50,752 bases of DNA from Bacillus stratosphericus. GTDB lineage: Bacteria; Bacillota; Bacilli; Bacillales; Bacillaceae. The translations under genes and the position numbers were made by a program. The notes beneath the pieces were generated by a model. That model searched no databases, was not told where the DNA came from, and saw nothing but the letters and a program-made list of their open reading frames with translations. The stretch lies in contig NZ_JAIVLB010000023.1 of the NCBI RefSeq assembly GCF_020524495.1, positions 1 through 50,752 on the forward strand, given 5' to 3'. Positions 9,211-19,841 of the stretch are shown here, piece after piece; position 1 is the first letter of the stretch, and each line of letters begins with the position of its first letter.

Positions 9211-10873
9211 CTAACCCTTCCCCCTTGCTTTTGCTGATACTTGTTGTATCAGGCAGTTCTTTTTGATCAACTGGCTGTTTGATGCCACTGCCACTCAGTA
9301 ACACGCTTAGATCAGACTTTAAGCCGAACCAGTTTTTGTTTGTGTGTCCTGCCACAAATACTTTTCCATTCTTCAATGACAGCCAGATTCTTCTATGCTG
9401 CCAATACATCCCCTGCACAACACCGATCATAAAGATAACCCCACCAACGATTAGGACACCAAGTGTTAAGTCTTTTCTAACGGTTAAACCTGTTACGTTT
9501 TTCGTTTCAACTCGATCAAACTTCATCTTATAAATATTGTTATCAGAACCCTCTACTGTCTCTTGAATGGCGACAAAGCTTTTTTCACCTTTTGGTTTTT
9601 CAGGAGAAAACATTTCAAACACGAAAGCAGGATTATTCGGATTCCTTGTTTTCGTACTCGGCGTTCCATCTTCGTCAAAATAAAAATCAGGCAAATAGCT
9701 CACAACCTTGACTTTGTAACCGCTACCAAGATCATATTCTGACTTAGGCTCCAGCAGATTAATCTTCACTGTACCGAAAGATTTTTCTGTATCTTTTCGA
9801 ATCAGTTGAAAGACCATTTGATCGAGTTCATTTTGTTTAAAATCCACTTGGTATAATGAAAAATTGTCAAACTTGAGCGGTTCATTCACTTTAATATCGT
9901 GTTCTGTTACCTGCTTAAGTTTTGGCTTTTCACCGAGAACAACTTCCCCTTCACGTTTGTATAAAATAGCATCGGTTTTATAACTTTTAACAACTTGACC
10001 GTTGCCGGCTTTTTCAATGGCATTTTCAAACACTTCTTTTTCATTTCCAGATTCATAGCGATCAATTGTAAACGCATTATTTCTCAAGAAGTATTGTCCA
10101 CCCGTGCCGGGGATCGGTGCTGTTTCACCTTCTCTAACCCACAGCGTTTCATCCACATACATTCCTGGGACAAACCGGAGCATCGATCCAATGAGAAATA
10201 TAATTAATCCGATGTGATTGACGTAAGGTCCCCAACGTGAAAAGCGGCCTTTTTCAGCTAAAATATGTCCATCTTCTTCTCGCACTCGGTAACGCTTTTG
10301 TTTCATCGCTCTAACGATGCCTTCATATGTATGCTGATCTAATGTTTTATCTGTTTCGCTGAAAAGACGTTGCCTTCTCATGAAGCCTTCTTTTTTGGAA
10401 ATACCTTGATTTTTGAGTGCCCGATAAAGCGGAATCACTCGGTCGAGACTGCAAATCACAAGGGAAATTCCGATAGATGCTACAAGAGCTAAGAACCACC
10501 AAGAACTATAAAGATCATGGAACCCAAGTATGTAATATAGCTTGCCAAACGAGCCATATTGCTCTTCATAATAGGTGGAAGCAGATGCTCCCGGCGGAAT
10601 AAATCGCTCCTGCGGAAAAATGGTTCCCAGCGAGGAAGCGAAAAGTGTGATGACAATCAACCATACACCTACTTTAACGGAAGAAAAAAAGTTCCATACT
10701 TTATCAACAATCGTTTTGTTATACGTTTGCGAGCGTCTCGCACTGCCGTCATATCTCATATCTAGTAGCTTTGAAGAGTATTTCTCTTTTGCGGCGATGG
10801 GATTTCCGCAAGATTCACATAGAACAGTACCTATTGGATTAATATGTCCACACTCGCACTTTACCTCTTTCAT
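9194..10873 (-). CDS. resB: Cytochrome c biogenesis protein ResB
   Basis: ResB is the second subunit of the System II haem lyase. The 559-residue protein starts with a four-cysteine zinc-ribbon-like segment (CECGH..CESCG, residues 5-21). Three membrane segments follow in the first 240 residues ([50 protein letters not shown]), then a large extracytoplasmic domain and a last membrane segment at about 475-495. The ATG follows the resA stop by one base. The zinc-ribbon-like start is worth noting and may be a Bacillus feature. Confidence 0.95.
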   Translation of the reverse strand: MKEVKCECGHINPIGTVLCESCGNPIAAKEKYSSKLLDMRYDGSARRSQTYNKTIVDKVWNFFSSVKVGVWLIVITLFASSLGTIFPQERFIPPGASASTYYEEQYGSFGKLYYILGFHDLYSSWWFLALVASIGISLVICSLDRVIPLYRALKNQGISKKEGFMRRQRLFSETDKTLDQHTYEGIVRAMKQKRYRVREEDGHILAEKGRFSRWGPYVNHIGLIIFLIGSMLRFVPGMYVDETLWVREGETAPIPGTGGQYFLRNNAFTIDRYESGNEKEVFENAIEKAGNGQVVKSYKTDAILYKREGEVVLGEKPKLKQVTEHDIKVNEPLKFDNFSLYQVDFKQNELDQMVFQLIRKDTEKSFGTVKINLLEPKSEYDLGSGYKVKVVSYLPDFYFDEDGTPSTKTRNPNNPAFVFEMFSPEKPKGEKSFVAIQETVEGSDNNIYKMKFDRVETKNVTGLTVRKDLTLGVLIVGGVIFMIGVVQGMYWQHRRIWLSLKNGKVFVAGHTNKNWFGLKSDLSVLLSGSGIKQPVDQKELPDTTSISKSKGEGLDGGSQ

Positions 10874-10874
10874 T

Positions 10875-11405
10875 CTATGACCCCTTTGGTTTAATCAAAT
10901 TCATATATTCATAGACATTACGTTCTGTCATGGTTCCCTTTATGACTTTGATTACCTTTCCTTCAGGATTAATTAAAAATGTGGTTGGCAGCGGCGTAAT
11001 ATCATATGCCTCTGTTACTTGACGATCTTTGTCCATAGCAACAGGAAAATTCACGTCATAGGCATCCATAAAATTCTTAACGGCAATATCTGATTCTCCA
11101 ACATTCACTGCAACAATTTCCACACCGCGATCCTTGAACACTTGATACTGATTCGCCATATAGGGAAATTCTTGTTTACATGGACCGCACCATGTACCCC
11201 AAAAATTAAGAAAGACGCCTTTGCCTTTTAAGTCCTTTAATTCAATCCGCTCCCCATCCACAGATTGAAGGACAAAGTTAGGTGCAGTAGACCCTTCTTT
11301 GACTCGATCCTGTTTGGCAAATACTGAGTTATACATGGTATAACATATTGCAGCAAGCATCAGGAGGAGAATGCCCGTCCGTATGAAAAATCGTCTTTTC
11401 TTCAT
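10875..11405 (-). CDS. resA: Thiol-disulfide oxidoreductase ResA
   Basis: ResA is a membrane-anchored thioredoxin-like protein that reduces the haem-binding cysteines of apocytochrome c. The ATG at 11405, after GGGGAAGGGGTACTTCAG, gives 176 residues. There is an uncleaved N-terminal membrane anchor (about 7-27) and a thioredoxin fold with active site Cys73-Gly-Pro-Cys76 in FWGTWCGPC and a cis-proline loop PLPTTF. From memory B. subtilis ResA has CEPC here, so Gly at the second position is a difference that could change the redox potential. First gene of the res operon. Confidence 0.95.
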   Translation of the reverse strand: MKKRRFFIRTGILLLMLAAICYTMYNSVFAKQDRVKEGSTAPNFVLQSVDGERIELKDLKGKGVFLNFWGTWCGPCKQEFPYMANQYQVFKDRGVEIVAVNVGESDIAVKNFMDAYDVNFPVAMDKDRQVTEAYDITPLPTTFLINPEGKVIKVIKGTMTERNVYEYMNLIKPKGS

Positions 11406-11439
11406 CTGAAGTACCCCTTCCCCATAGACATTCAGGTAA

Positions 11440-11448
11440 ATTATAGCA
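11440..11448 (-). promoter_or_regulatory. Extended -10 of the resA promoter
   Basis: TGCTATAAT on the minus strand lies 35 bases upstream of the resA start. The -35 (AAGCAT at 17 bases) is poor, which fits an activator-dependent promoter; ResD activates resA in B. subtilis. Confidence 0.5.
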
Positions 11449-11495
11449 TTCTCCCTCTTTTGATGCTTCTTCATTTTTTGAAGTTTATGTGAAAA

Positions 11496-12230
11496 TTAGA
11501 AAGCACTTTTCCCGTGATCAGCAATCGCTCTTAGGCGCTTCACTTCATGCGGAGTCAATTCTCTGCGCTCTCCTGGCCTCATGCCTTCAATATGAAGAAA
11601 GGCATAATGCTCTCTCTTTAGCTTTAACACATCATGACCGATCGTTTCAAACATACGCCTTACCTGTCTGTTTCTGCCTTCATGAATCGTTAATTGGACA
11701 ATACATGTTTGCTTTCGTTTATCAATTGATAGCATTTTAGCACGAGCAGGTGCTGTTTTTTTATGATCTAACATGATTCCTTTTTCTAGCTTTCTGAGCA
11801 ATTCCTTTGAAGGAATGCCTTTTAGCTTCGCTGCATACGTTTTATGAATTTCATATTTCGGGTGCATGAGCTTGTGGGCAAATTCGCCATCATTTGTTAT
11901 CAAAATTAAGCCGCTCGTATCATAATCTAAACGACCGATTGGATAGAGACGCTGAGGGACATCATCAAAGAAATCTGTCACAACTCTACGTCCTTTATCA
12001 TCCTCGGCAGCTGAAATGACGCCGCGCGGTTTATAAAGCATAAAGTAAACCGGTTCTTCTCTTTCTAATTTCAACCCATTGACTTCAATTTTATCTGAAG
12101 AACCCACCTTCATTCCGAGCTCTTTTACTGTTTGACCATTAACGGTAACTCGTCCTTCTTTAATTAGTTCTTCAGCCTTTCGTCTAGACGCCACGCCTGC
12201 ATGTGCAATTACTTTCTGTAAACGTTCCAT
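11496..12230 (-). CDS. rluB: 23S rRNA pseudouridine synthase RluB
   Basis: RluB makes a pseudouridine in 23S rRNA. The 244-residue protein has an N-terminal S4 RNA-binding domain (MERLQKVIAHAGVASRRKAE) and an RsuA-type catalytic domain with the nucleophile Asp102 in IGRLDYDTSG. A clear site GAGGTGAAAGACAA precedes the ATG. The C-terminus carries a basic tail. Confidence 0.95.
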   Translation of the reverse strand: MERLQKVIAHAGVASRRKAEELIKEGRVTVNGQTVKELGMKVGSSDKIEVNGLKLEREEPVYFMLYKPRGVISAAEDDKGRRVVTDFFDDVPQRLYPIGRLDYDTSGLILITNDGEFAHKLMHPKYEIHKTYAAKLKGIPSKELLRKLEKGIMLDHKKTAPARAKMLSIDKRKQTCIVQLTIHEGRNRQVRRMFETIGHDVLKLKREHYAFLHIEGMRPGERRELTPHEVKRLRAIADHGKSAF

Positions 12231-12348
12231 TTGTCTTTCACCTCATGTACTATCTTACTTGCTTGACTAGAAACAAACAAGCATTCGTGGAAAAATAAGC
12301 GATTTGTCTGTCTAATTTCAGCTAAAAAGCTGTTTCCATCTCAAATAC

Positions 12349-12370
12349 AAAAAAGCGCCTGATTAGGCGC
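12349..12370 (-). terminator. Terminator at the end of spmB
   Basis: GCGCCT-AATC-AGGCGC followed by TTTTTT on the minus strand. The 5' arm contains the final alanine codon and part of the stop codon of spmB. Confidence 0.85.
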
Positions 12371-12899
12371 CGCTAAATAACAAACTGACGATAATAACAG
12401 ATGCAATGACACCAATAAGATCTGCTAACAGACCTACTTTCAGCGCATCTCCCATTTTTTTTATACCGACTGCTCCAAAATAGACCGTTAAAATGTAAAG
12501 AGTGGTGTCTGTTGACCCTTGCATGACAGCTGCAAGCTTACCAATAAAAGAATCTGGACCATATGTCGCAATTAAGTCTGATGTCATCCCGAGTGCTGCC
12601 GTTCCTGATATCGGGCGAATAAACGCAAGCGGTACCACCTCTGTAGGGAAGCCAAACGCTGTAAACACGGGTTTTAACAGCCCCATTACAAAATCAAGCG
12701 CACCTGACGCACGGAATATCGTAATGGCCACAAGCATACCGACTAAATACGGAATGATTGAAAAGGCTATTTGAATGCCCTCTTTCCCGCCTTCCACAAA
12801 TGTTTCATAAGTCGGTATCTTTCTAATGGTTCCCACAATCAAAATTCCTGCGATGATCAGTGGAATCAAAGCAAGTGACAGCCAGTTAATAAACGCCAC
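12363..12899 (-). CDS. spmB: Spore maturation protein B
   Basis: SpmB is a small polytopic membrane protein needed, with SpmA, for proper spore core dehydration; the mechanism is unknown. I place the start at a GTG (12899-12897) after GGGGGTGATCTT, four bases after spmA, giving 178 residues as in B. subtilis. The open frame to 12959 lies inside spmA. Nucleoside-recognition (Gate) family motifs include IPYLVGMLVAI and VMQGSTDTTLYILTVYFGAVG. Confidence 0.95.
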   Translation of the reverse strand: MAFINWLSLALIPLIIAGILIVGTIRKIPTYETFVEGGKEGIQIAFSIIPYLVGMLVAITIFRASGALDFVMGLLKPVFTAFGFPTEVVPLAFIRPISGTAALGMTSDLIATYGPDSFIGKLAAVMQGSTDTTLYILTVYFGAVGIKKMGDALKVGLLADLIGVIASVIIVSLLFSGA

Positions 12900-12903
12900 A
12901 AGA

Positions 12904-13491
12904 TCACCCCCGCCTGCTTCTACGATAGTGGAAATAGCGATCAATGATAATCGCACCAATTCCTGAAATCAGTGTCGCCAATATGGTTGGTCCTACAATA
13001 TCTGTTGGCTGATCTGCGCCATATGTCATTCTAATAGCAATGACGGTCGTTGGCACAAGTGTGATAGAGGATGTGTTGACAGCTAAAAATGTAATCATGG
13101 AACGGCTCGCCTCATTCTTCCCTCCATTTAATGCTTTCATCTGCTCCATCGCCTTAATCCCAAGCGGTGTGGCGGCATTTCCGAGTCCAAAGAAATTTGC
13201 CATGAGATTGGACAGGATATACCCCATCGCCGGATGATTAGGGGGAATATCCGGGAATAGCTTTGAAATAAAGGGGCGGCACATTTTACTAAAGAAGTTT
13301 AATAGCCCCGCTTCTTCTGCAATCTTCATCAGTCCCAGCCAAAAAACAAGTACACTGATCAACCCGATTGAAATGGTGACCGCTTCTTTTGAGCCCTTAA
13401 AAACAGCTTCATTCACTTCCTGCATCGTCCCGTTTAGCATCGCATAGACAAGACCGATAACAGACAGAAACACCCAAATTAGATTGACCAT
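12904..13491 (-). CDS. spmA: Spore maturation protein A
   Basis: Partner of SpmB in spore core dehydration. The 195-residue membrane protein belongs to the Gate/nucleoside-recognition family, with the conserved stretches [18 protein letters not shown] and [18 protein letters not shown]. It overlaps the 3' end of dacB by 13 bases, so dacB-spmA-spmB forms one unit, matching B. subtilis. Confidence 0.95.
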   Translation of the reverse strand: MVNLIWVFLSVIGLVYAMLNGTMQEVNEAVFKGSKEAVTISIGLISVLVFWLGLMKIAEEAGLLNFFSKMCRPFISKLFPDIPPNHPAMGYILSNLMANFFGLGNAATPLGIKAMEQMKALNGGKNEASRSMITFLAVNTSSITLVPTTVIAIRMTYGADQPTDIVGPTILATLISGIGAIIIDRYFHYRRSRRG

Positions 13492-14636
13492 AAAGACCCG
13501 CCTACAGATGCCTGAAAGACAGACTTAAACATTTCTTGAAAGCTTTTTTGGGGCATTCGATTGCGTTTATTCTCATAAAAAATGGGCACCTGCTCGATCA
13601 CCTGACCATCTAATAAGAACGTCATTTTCCCCACAACATCTGGGATAGCCTCAGCGTTTCTTTCCCATTTCTTTTCAGGTGTGAGCATTTCAGTTTCAAT
13701 TTTCACTAGCTTTTTCTCATCTTCATTTAGGAAATAGGCCACATCACGCTTAATAAACGCTTTTTTTTCATAAAAGGTCCCTTTTAACGAAGTAAGCCTG
13801 CCTTTTTTAGCAAGCATATACGTTTTATAGTGACCAAATGCATACTCAAACATAGAGATATGATCCTTCCAGTCATCCGGCGCATTAATGGTCACAGCAA
13901 TTAATGCAGCATTCCCCTTTGCAGCTGTAGAGACGAGTGTGCGTTTTGCAAGCTTTGTATATCCTGTTTTCCCCCCAGTGGAATATTGATATAAACCGGT
14001 GAGCAGCTTATTTTTATTTTTCCAATAGCCTTCCATTGTCTTAGCTTTATAGAAAGTCGTGCCGGCAATTTTTTGATATTGTTTATGCTCCATGGCGTAC
14101 TTTGTTAAAATCGCCATGTCATAGGCTGATGAATAATGGTTTTGATGATTATCAAGCCCATGCGGATTTTGAAAATTTGTATTCTCCATTCCTAGTTCAG
14201 TCGCCTTTTGGTTCATCATAAAAATAAAGCCTTCTAAGCTGCCGCCGACATGTTCTGCAATGGCGACAGCTGCATCATTTCCAGAACGCAGCATAAGCCC
14301 GTATGTCAAGTCTTCTAAGCTTACCTTCTGCCCTTCCTTCAAATAAATCGATGAGCCTTCAGCTTTAATCGCACGTTTTGATACTTTGACGGTTTCTTTC
14401 ATTTTTCCTGATTCAATGGCTAATACAGCCGTCATAATTTTTGTGATACTGGCGATTCTTCTTTTTTCGTGCTCATCCTTTCCAAATAGGACTCTGCCTG
14501 ATTGTCCATCTACTAAAATGGCGCTTCTTGCACTTACCGATAATGATATGTCTGCTTGAGCATTTGAGGATAACGGCAGTAAGAGTGTAAATAGAAGAAG
14601 GACTACTGTTCCAATTTTTAAATAGGGCATGTTCAT
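13479..14636 (-). CDS. dacB: Sporulation D-alanyl-D-alanine carboxypeptidase DacB (PBP5*)
   Basis: DacB trims terminal D-Ala from cortex peptidoglycan in the mother cell. The 385-residue protein has a signal peptide (about 1-27) and the serine penicillin-recognising motifs Ser63-Ile-Thr-Lys66, Ser118-Gly-Asn120 and Lys223-Thr-Gly225. A C-terminal PBP5-type domain and a short amphipathic tail ending GGSLWSI follow. The site AAGGACGTGA sits close to the ATG at 14636; the ATG at 14630 is an alternative. A sigma-E-like promoter precedes it. Confidence 0.95.
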   Translation of the reverse strand: MNMPYLKIGTVVLLLFTLLLPLSSNAQADISLSVSARSAILVDGQSGRVLFGKDEHEKRRIASITKIMTAVLAIESGKMKETVKVSKRAIKAEGSSIYLKEGQKVSLEDLTYGLMLRSGNDAAVAIAEHVGGSLEGFIFMMNQKATELGMENTNFQNPHGLDNHQNHYSSAYDMAILTKYAMEHKQYQKIAGTTFYKAKTMEGYWKNKNKLLTGLYQYSTGGKTGYTKLAKRTLVSTAAKGNAALIAVTINAPDDWKDHISMFEYAFGHYKTYMLAKKGRLTSLKGTFYEKKAFIKRDVAYFLNEDEKKLVKIETEMLTPEKKWERNAEAIPDVVGKMTFLLDGQVIEQVPIFYENKRNRMPQKSFQEMFKSVFQASVGGSLWSI

Positions 14637-14660
14637 TCACGTCCTTGTCCGTTTTGTACA

Positions 14661-14690
14661 AGTGTATGCGCGGCTGAAAAAGTTATGATG
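14661..14690 (-). promoter_or_regulatory. Candidate sigma-E promoter of dacB
   Basis: On the minus strand CATACACT (a good sigma-E -10) lies 14 bases after ATCATAA. It sits 25 bases upstream of dacB and overlaps the ypuI 3' end. B. subtilis dacB is sigma-E dependent. Confidence 0.5.
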
Positions 14691-15219
14691 CCTCGTCCAT
14701 AAAAAAAGCGTCTCTACATGAGGCGCTTTCACTCTTGCTTATACCATTTTTCACTTGCTGATGAGATGTCGTATATTCTACCTCTTCTCTCATCGTTAAA
14801 AAGTCTTTTTCTAAAGAAGAAAATAATTGCTTTACATCAGCCGATACTTCATGGTGGAAAACAATGCTGCTTTTTCCTGTATAGGCCGAACGGCTATCTT
14901 CATACCATATATCCTTTTTTGGTGTAAAAAATTCTTCAATACATTGATGATAATTACGGTGAAGCGTCTGCTGTGCGGCTTGCTGTGGAAAAGTCTGCTG
15001 CTGCCCGATTTTATTGCAAACAGACGCTGCATCCTCGCTATACACTGCAAGCTTCCATAATGTAGTCAATATGTCACAATAATAGGTATCCACTTCTTGG
15101 TTTAATCGTGTCAAGCTCGATAAGGTAGCTTCGTTCAGAAAGTCATTCACTTCAGTTGCAACCTTTGATAAAAAGACGCCTGCTTGATCAACTTGAGCCT
15201 TCACATTCATATGTGCCAT
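14683..15219 (-). CDS. ypuI: DUF3907 protein YpuI
   Basis: Conserved Bacillus protein of unknown function. The 178 residues are mostly helical and soluble, with no signal peptide or membrane segment; features include a DTYYCDILTTLWKLA helix and KDIWYEDSRSAYTGKSSI near residue 100. Length and position between scpB and dacB match B. subtilis YpuI. A terminator hairpin is embedded in its last codons. Confidence 0.85.
   Translation of the reverse strand: MAHMNVKAQVDQAGVFLSKVATEVNDFLNEATLSSLTRLNQEVDTYYCDILTTLWKLAVYSEDAASVCNKIGQQQTFPQQAAQQTLHRNYHQCIEEFFTPKKDIWYEDSRSAYTGKSSIVFHHEVSADVKQLFSSLEKDFLTMREEVEYTTSHQQVKNGISKSESASCRDAFFMDEAS
14700..14727 (-). terminator. Intrinsic terminator inside the 3' end of ypuI
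   Basis: AGCG-C-CTC pairs with GAG-A-CGCT around ATGTA and is followed by TTTTTTT on the minus strand. The T run encodes the two Phe of AFFMDEAS, so the coding region continues through the terminator. Confidence 0.65.
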
Positions 15220-15311
15220 TTGTTTCGTTTTTACCTTCCCAACATGTCTTTGTCACCATTTTTGACCTGAAATATTTTTATATTTTATCATACATTATTC
15301 CTTATTTTGAA

Positions 15312-15905
15312 CTATTTCATCTCTTCAAATGTTTGATTGAAGTTTTCAAAAAAGAGATCAGCCTCTTCTTGCTCACCATCCGCTTCAACATTCTCTGGAA
15401 GCGGCGGCAATTCATCTAGAGATTTTAAGCCAAATTGCTCTAAAAAGGTAGATGTCGTGCCATAAAGAATCGCTCGTCCTGGACCATCTGCACGTCCAAC
15501 TTCACACAGCAGCGCTTTGGCAACTAAACTATGAAGCACCCGTTCTGATTTGACTCCCCTGATCTCCTCTACCTCACCACGCGTGATCGGCTGTTTATAA
15601 GAAACAATCGCAAGCACCTCCAGTGCAGCCTGTGACAAACCTTTGGATGGAGTTTCTACTAATTTTTTTAAATAAATGCTGTATTCCTTTTTCGTGAGCA
15701 ACATATATGAATCTGCATACTCAATGAGCTCAATGCCTCGTTCTTGTTTTTGATATTCTTCCTTTACAACAGACATAATGTCGATAAATGCCGCCTCATC
15801 AACTTCAAGAACAGACATGAGCTGTTTTCTTGTTAAGCCTTCGTCACCTGCTGCATAAAGTAGCGCTTCTAAGATGGCTTTCCAATTCACGATATTAAGC
15901 GTCAT
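15312..15905 (-). CDS. scpB: Segregation and condensation protein B
   Basis: ScpB joins ScpA and Smc in the bacterial condensin that compacts and segregates the chromosome. The ATG at 15905 (preceded by GGGAGTGAAACGATTC) gives 197 residues, the B. subtilis length. Tandem winged helices include [26 protein letters not shown] and [18 protein letters not shown], typical of the family. The start overlaps the scpA stop by 11 bases. Confidence 0.96.
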   Translation of the reverse strand: MTLNIVNWKAILEALLYAAGDEGLTRKQLMSVLEVDEAAFIDIMSVVKEEYQKQERGIELIEYADSYMLLTKKEYSIYLKKLVETPSKGLSQAALEVLAIVSYKQPITRGEVEEIRGVKSERVLHSLVAKALLCEVGRADGPGRAILYGTTSTFLEQFGLKSLDELPPLPENVEADGEQEEADLFFENFNQTFEEMK

Positions 15906-16653
15906 GAATCGTTTCACTCCCTATAATATAAATGTCTTCAAAGTTCCCTTCCTGCTCTAGCATGATTTGATGGATTTTCATCAATTCGAGAACAGCAAGA
16001 AACGTCACGACAAGGTGTTCCTTTTGATCATGTTGAAATAGAGTTTTAAAATTGGTCCGATTTTTTGTTTTTCTCAAATGGTTCATGATCTCATTCATTT
16101 TGTCTTCAATCGGGATTTCTTGTCTTGTAATCTTGGATGGTACTGGTTTCGTTATTTTTTTCCGGTTTAATACCTTTTGGAACGCACCTAACATATCGTA
16201 CACCGTTACATGTAAGTTTGTGTCCTTCGCTTCCGCTTCTTTTGCAAACTCACTTAAATCGCTTGGTGGTTTTGTAAAGGCATTTTGTCGATCTTCTTCA
16301 CGTTCTTTTAGTTCTTGCGCTGCATTTTTATACTTGCGGTATTCAATTAATTTTCCAATCAGCTCTTCACGAGGATCTTCTTCCTCTTCCAGCAGGTCTT
16401 CATCAAATAGCTCTTCCTCCTGTTTTGGAAGAAGCATTCTGCTTTTAATACTCAGGAGGGTTGCAGCCATCACCAAATATTCACTTGCAACATCGAGTTC
16501 AAGTTCCCTCATCGTGTGGACATATAATAAATACTGCTCCGTAATTTTAGCGACGGGAATATCATAAATATCAATTTCCAAACGGTTGATTAAATGTAAA
16601 AGCAAGTCCAAAGGACCCTCAAACGAATCTATTTTCACCTGATATTCCAGCAT
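15895..16653 (-). CDS. scpA: Segregation and condensation protein A (kleisin)
   Basis: ScpA is the kleisin that bridges Smc heads. The 252-residue protein starts [19 protein letters not shown], the family signature, has an acidic middle stretch ([16 protein letters not shown], about 95-112) and a C-terminal winged helix ([17 protein letters not shown]). It is cotranscribed with scpB. Confidence 0.96.
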   Translation of the reverse strand: MLEYQVKIDSFEGPLDLLLHLINRLEIDIYDIPVAKITEQYLLYVHTMRELELDVASEYLVMAATLLSIKSRMLLPKQEEELFDEDLLEEEEDPREELIGKLIEYRKYKNAAQELKEREEDRQNAFTKPPSDLSEFAKEAEAKDTNLHVTVYDMLGAFQKVLNRKKITKPVPSKITRQEIPIEDKMNEIMNHLRKTKNRTNFKTLFQHDQKEHLVVTFLAVLELMKIHQIMLEQEGNFEDIYIIGSETIHDA

Positions 16654-16863
16654 TCTTTTCTCACCATTTCTACTGTCTTCTAAAGTACCATTTCACCGGC
16701 TAACCTTTAGTATAAGACACGATAAAGCTCTCGTCCAATATAATTTCGACCATGATGCAATAGGCAAAACAAGAAAAACAGTGGATTCGCCCATACCAAT
16801 AAGGGCACTTATACATAGAATACCATTGTAAACAGAACTGATGAAAAAGGAGGCCGTAACATT

Positions 16864-16956
16864 ATGGGAGATGGTTATTACTTCGGCGGAGGATTTGCGC
16901 TTATTGTTGTGCTGTTCATCTTGCTGATCATCGTTGGCGCGGCTTGGGTTTATTAA
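16864..16956 (+). CDS. Small YjcZ-type membrane peptide
   Basis: Thirty residues after a strong site (AAAAGGAGGCCGTAACATT). A glycine/tyrosine-rich start (MGDGYYFGGG) is followed by one hydrophobic helix (FALIVVLFILLIIVG) and the end AAWVY. This is the layout of the YjcZ/SscA family of tiny sporulation-related membrane peptides in Bacillus; the role here is unknown. A terminator follows at once. Confidence 0.8.
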   Translation: MGDGYYFGGGFALIVVLFILLIIVGAAWVY

Positions 16957-16963
16957 AGAAACA

Positions 16964-16998
16964 GAGCGTCCTTTCACCAAGGGACGCTCTTTCTTCTT
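16964..16998 (+). terminator. Terminator after the YjcZ-type peptide gene
   Basis: GAGCGTCC pairs with GGGACGCTC around a short loop, followed by TTTCTTCTTTT. Confidence 0.85.
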
Positions 16999-17044
16999 TT
17001 CTTTTCCGTGTGTTAGACTGTTAGTGGAAAAGGAGATGACCGGT

Positions 17045-17569
17045 GTGTACCCTGAAGCGTACCTGACTTTTTTACACGAATTTCATACGACAAGAGATTA
17101 TTTTGAGTGTCATGAAATTCTTGAAGAATATTGGAAGGAATATCCCCCTGAGCAACGCAAAGAATACTGGGTTGGTCTGATTCAGCTTGCTGTCGCTTTG
17201 TATCATCAAAGACGGGGAAATAGAAAAGGAGCGAAACGGCTCATTTCAAACAGCCTTCACCTGTTAGAATCAAATCGCTCCGTATTATCGAACCTAGGTT
17301 TTGATGACGAAGCATTTCTTTTACTTCTTAGAACACTAAAAAAGAAAATGGATGAAGACATGCCATACGAGAGTGTGATGCTTCCAATCAAAGATCAAGT
17401 GCTCCTTTCTCTCTGCAAAGAGATGGCCCAAAAAGAAGGGTTGACCTTTGGGCAGGAAAGTAACTTATCCCACACGTTTCTAATCGAAAAACATAGATTG
17501 CGTGACCGGACAGATGTATTGCGTGAACGGGAGAAACAAATCAAACGTAAAAAAAGCAGAGGAATATAA
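17045..17569 (+). CDS. ypuF: DUF309 protein YpuF
   Basis: Conserved protein of unknown function. The DUF309 core lies at about residues 8-65 (HTTRDYFECHEILEEYWK, then WVGLIQLAVALYHQRRGN). The start is a GTG nine bases after AAAGGAG, giving 174 residues; the ATG nine bases upstream touches the binding site, and the longer frame from 16934 runs through a terminator. It is divergent from scpA. The last third is highly charged (KHRLRDRTDVLREREK). Confidence 0.85.
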   Translation: MYPEAYLTFLHEFHTTRDYFECHEILEEYWKEYPPEQRKEYWVGLIQLAVALYHQRRGNRKGAKRLISNSLHLLESNRSVLSNLGFDDEAFLLLLRTLKKKMDEDMPYESVMLPIKDQVLLSLCKEMAQKEGLTFGQESNLSHTFLIEKHRLRDRTDVLREREKQIKRKKSRGI

Positions 17570-17580
17570 CCTCTGCTTTT
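17550..17580. terminator. Bidirectional terminator between ypuF and ribT
   Basis: AGCAGAGG and CCTCTGCT pair around AATATAA, with TTTT on the plus side and a seven-T run on the minus side. Confidence 0.85.
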
Positions 17581-17593
17581 ACATGTGTGATAT

Positions 17594-17956
<363 letters not shown>

Positions 17957-18061
17957 TCAATATTAAATATGTTCCTATTTCCCAGCAAATGTCTTGTGAA
18001 TCATTTGCTCATCACACATTATAAACATTTTCATACCGTTTTTAAACTCTTTTTCATGAAA

Positions 18062-18526
18062 TTAACGAAATGTTCGATTTAAATTGGCCATTTCAATGGC
18101 TGCTGCAGCCGATTCACTGCCTTTATTTCCAGCTTTTGTGCCGGCTCTTTCAATTGCTTGTTCAATGGATTCTGTTGTCAGTACACCAAAGATCATCGGT
18201 ACCCCTGTTGAGATGGCACTTTGAGCAATTCCTTTGGCCGCTTCATTACACACATAATCATAATGCGTTGTTGCGCCTCGGATTACTGTTCCGAGTGTAA
18301 TGACTGCATCATATTTTTTTGTTTCTGCTAGTTTTTTTGCCATATAAGGAATTTCAAAAGCACCTGGTACCCACACGACATCGATATCGTCACCGTTTGC
18401 TCCGTGTCTAAGCAGTGTATCTTCTGCGCCATCTAGCAGCTTACTTGTAATAAAATCATTAAATCTGGCTACTACTATTGCAAATTTTAATCCTTCTGCA
18501 ACTACATGGCCTTGTATTGTATTCAT
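18062..18526 (-). CDS. ribH: 6,7-dimethyl-8-ribityllumazine synthase
   Basis: RibH condenses 3,4-dihydroxy-2-butanone 4-phosphate with 5-amino-6-ribitylaminouracil and forms an icosahedral shell. Start at the ATG (18526) after AAAGGATGATGAACAT gives 154 residues, the usual length. Motifs: VARFNDFIT (substrate pocket), [25 protein letters not shown] with the catalytic His, and TKAGNKG. It follows ribB by 26 bases. Confidence 0.97.
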   Translation of the reverse strand: MNTIQGHVVAEGLKFAIVVARFNDFITSKLLDGAEDTLLRHGANGDDIDVVWVPGAFEIPYMAKKLAETKKYDAVITLGTVIRGATTHYDYVCNEAAKGIAQSAISTGVPMIFGVLTTESIEQAIERAGTKAGNKGSESAAAAIEMANLNRTFR

Positions 18527-18552
18527 ATGTTCATCATCCTTTTTTGTCATTT

Positions 18553-19176
18553 TTATTTTGTTCCTATCGTCGTTGTTTGATTATTTAGATGTGTTTGCAA
18601 TGCTTCAATTGTAAGCATCTTTAAATCATGTTCTTTTTGAATCTCCTTCAGTTCAGGTACGCGCGCCATTGTTCCATCCACATTCATAATTTCACATATG
18701 ACACCCGCATGCTCTGAACCCGCAATCTTGGCAAGGTCAACGGCCGCCTCTGTATGACCTGGCCTTTCTAATACTCCGCCCTCTTTTGCAATGAGCGGAA
18801 ATACATGACCTGGACGTGCAAAGTCTTCGGGTTTTGCCTCTTTATTTAACATGGCCAAAATGGTGGTTGAGCGCTCGAAGGCACTAATACCAGTCGTCGT
18901 TGACGTATGGTCGATGCTCACTGTAAATGCAGTATGATATGCATCCGTATTTCGCTCTATCATTGGATGCAAGTCCAGATGTTTGGCAATCGACGCATGG
19001 ACTGGTGTGCAGATGAGACCCCTTCCATGTAAAGCCATGAAGTTAATGACTTCCGGCGTTGCATGCTCAGCAAGTGCCACAAAGTCTCCTTCATTTTCTC
19101 TGTCTTCATCATCAACTACAATAATGATTTCTCCTTGTTTGAGGGCATTCACTGCCTCATCAACAGAATGAAACAT
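18553..19176 (-). CDS. ribB: 3,4-dihydroxy-2-butanone 4-phosphate synthase, stand-alone (RibA half absent)
   Basis: Converts ribulose 5-phosphate to the four-carbon unit of riboflavin. The 207-residue protein contains only the DHBP synthase domain: [12 protein letters not shown] (acidic metal site), [20 protein letters not shown] and [12 protein letters not shown] are all intact, so the enzyme should work. In B. subtilis the orthologue is the ~398-residue fusion RibBA, whose second half is GTP cyclohydrolase II. Here the frame stops after [12 protein letters not shown] plus a short tail and ribH follows 26 bases later, so no cyclohydrolase is encoded. The name ribB reflects the domain present. 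It follows ribE by 11 bases. Confidence 0.93.
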   Translation of the reverse strand: MFHSVDEAVNALKQGEIIIVVDDEDRENEGDFVALAEHATPEVINFMALHGRGLICTPVHASIAKHLDLHPMIERNTDAYHTAFTVSIDHTSTTTGISAFERSTTILAMLNKEAKPEDFARPGHVFPLIAKEGGVLERPGHTEAAVDLAKIAGSEHAGVICEIMNVDGTMARVPELKEIQKEHDLKMLTIEALQTHLNNQTTTIGTK

Positions 19177-19187
19177 AAAATCGCCTC

Positions 19188-19841
19188 CTAGAATCCGTGC
19201 TCTTTTAAAAATGATGGGGTCAATCGGGATGGATGTTTTTGGTCATGCTCTTTTGTTAAAAAGCGATAAATATATTTGCCGATCATGTCACACTCTATAT
19301 TCACTATATCACCCATAGATTTAGTTGGGAAAATAGTGCCTTCAAGTGTATGAGGAATAATAGAGACTGTGACTTGACGATCATGCAAATCGAAAATGGT
19401 CAAGCTGACGCCATCTATGGCAATTGATCCCTTTTTGGTGAGCATATCTGTGAGGGACTTGTCCATCTCTAAATCATAATAAATTGCATTACTCTTTTTT
19501 TCTATTCGGGTAATCAAAGCCGTTCCATCAACGTGGCCTGATACAAAATGGCCTCCGAATCGCCCATTAGAGGACATGGCCCGCTCTAAATTGACTGAAC
19601 TTCCTGATGTCAGGCGATTTAGCGATGTGGCTTTGACCGTCTCAGGCATCACATCTGCCGTGAACTGTTCTTTTGTAAAGCTTGTGACTGTAAGACATAC
19701 ACCATTGATCGCAATACTGTCCCCAAGATGAACATCTTCTAGCACACGGCTGCATTTTATGACGATTTCCATGGCATCTGCTGCTCTTTTGCTGCTTAAT
19801 GACTGGACTGTGCCAACTTCTTCTATAATCCCGGTAAACAT
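19188..19841 (-). CDS. ribE: Riboflavin synthase alpha chain
   Basis: RibE dismutates two lumazines to riboflavin plus the uracil precursor. The 217-residue protein has the two lumazine-binding repeats: the first starts [12 protein letters not shown], the second follows [12 protein letters not shown] at about residue 98. The ATG at 19841 has an AAAAGGAGGATCAC site; the 41-residue in-frame extension does not resemble the family. It is the first gene after the FMN riboswitch. In B. subtilis ribD comes before it, but here it is missing. Confidence 0.96.
   Translation of the reverse strand: MFTGIIEEVGTVQSLSSKRAADAMEIVIKCSRVLEDVHLGDSIAINGVCLTVTSFTKEQFTADVMPETVKATSLNRLTSGSSVNLERAMSSNGRFGGHFVSGHVDGTALITRIEKKSNAIYYDLEMDKSLTDMLTKKGSIAIDGVSLTIFDLHDRQVTVSIIPHTLEGTIFPTKSMGDIVNIECDMIGKYIYRFLTKEHDQKHPSRLTPSFLKEHGF

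Noticed and set aside
13479..14636. dacB and dacF as a recent gene duplication
   Set aside because: They are long-separated paralogues in different compartments and operons, each in its usual place.
16693..16980. 95-codon minus-strand frame
   Set aside because: It is opposite the 30-codon YjcZ-type gene, which has a strong binding site and a terminator.
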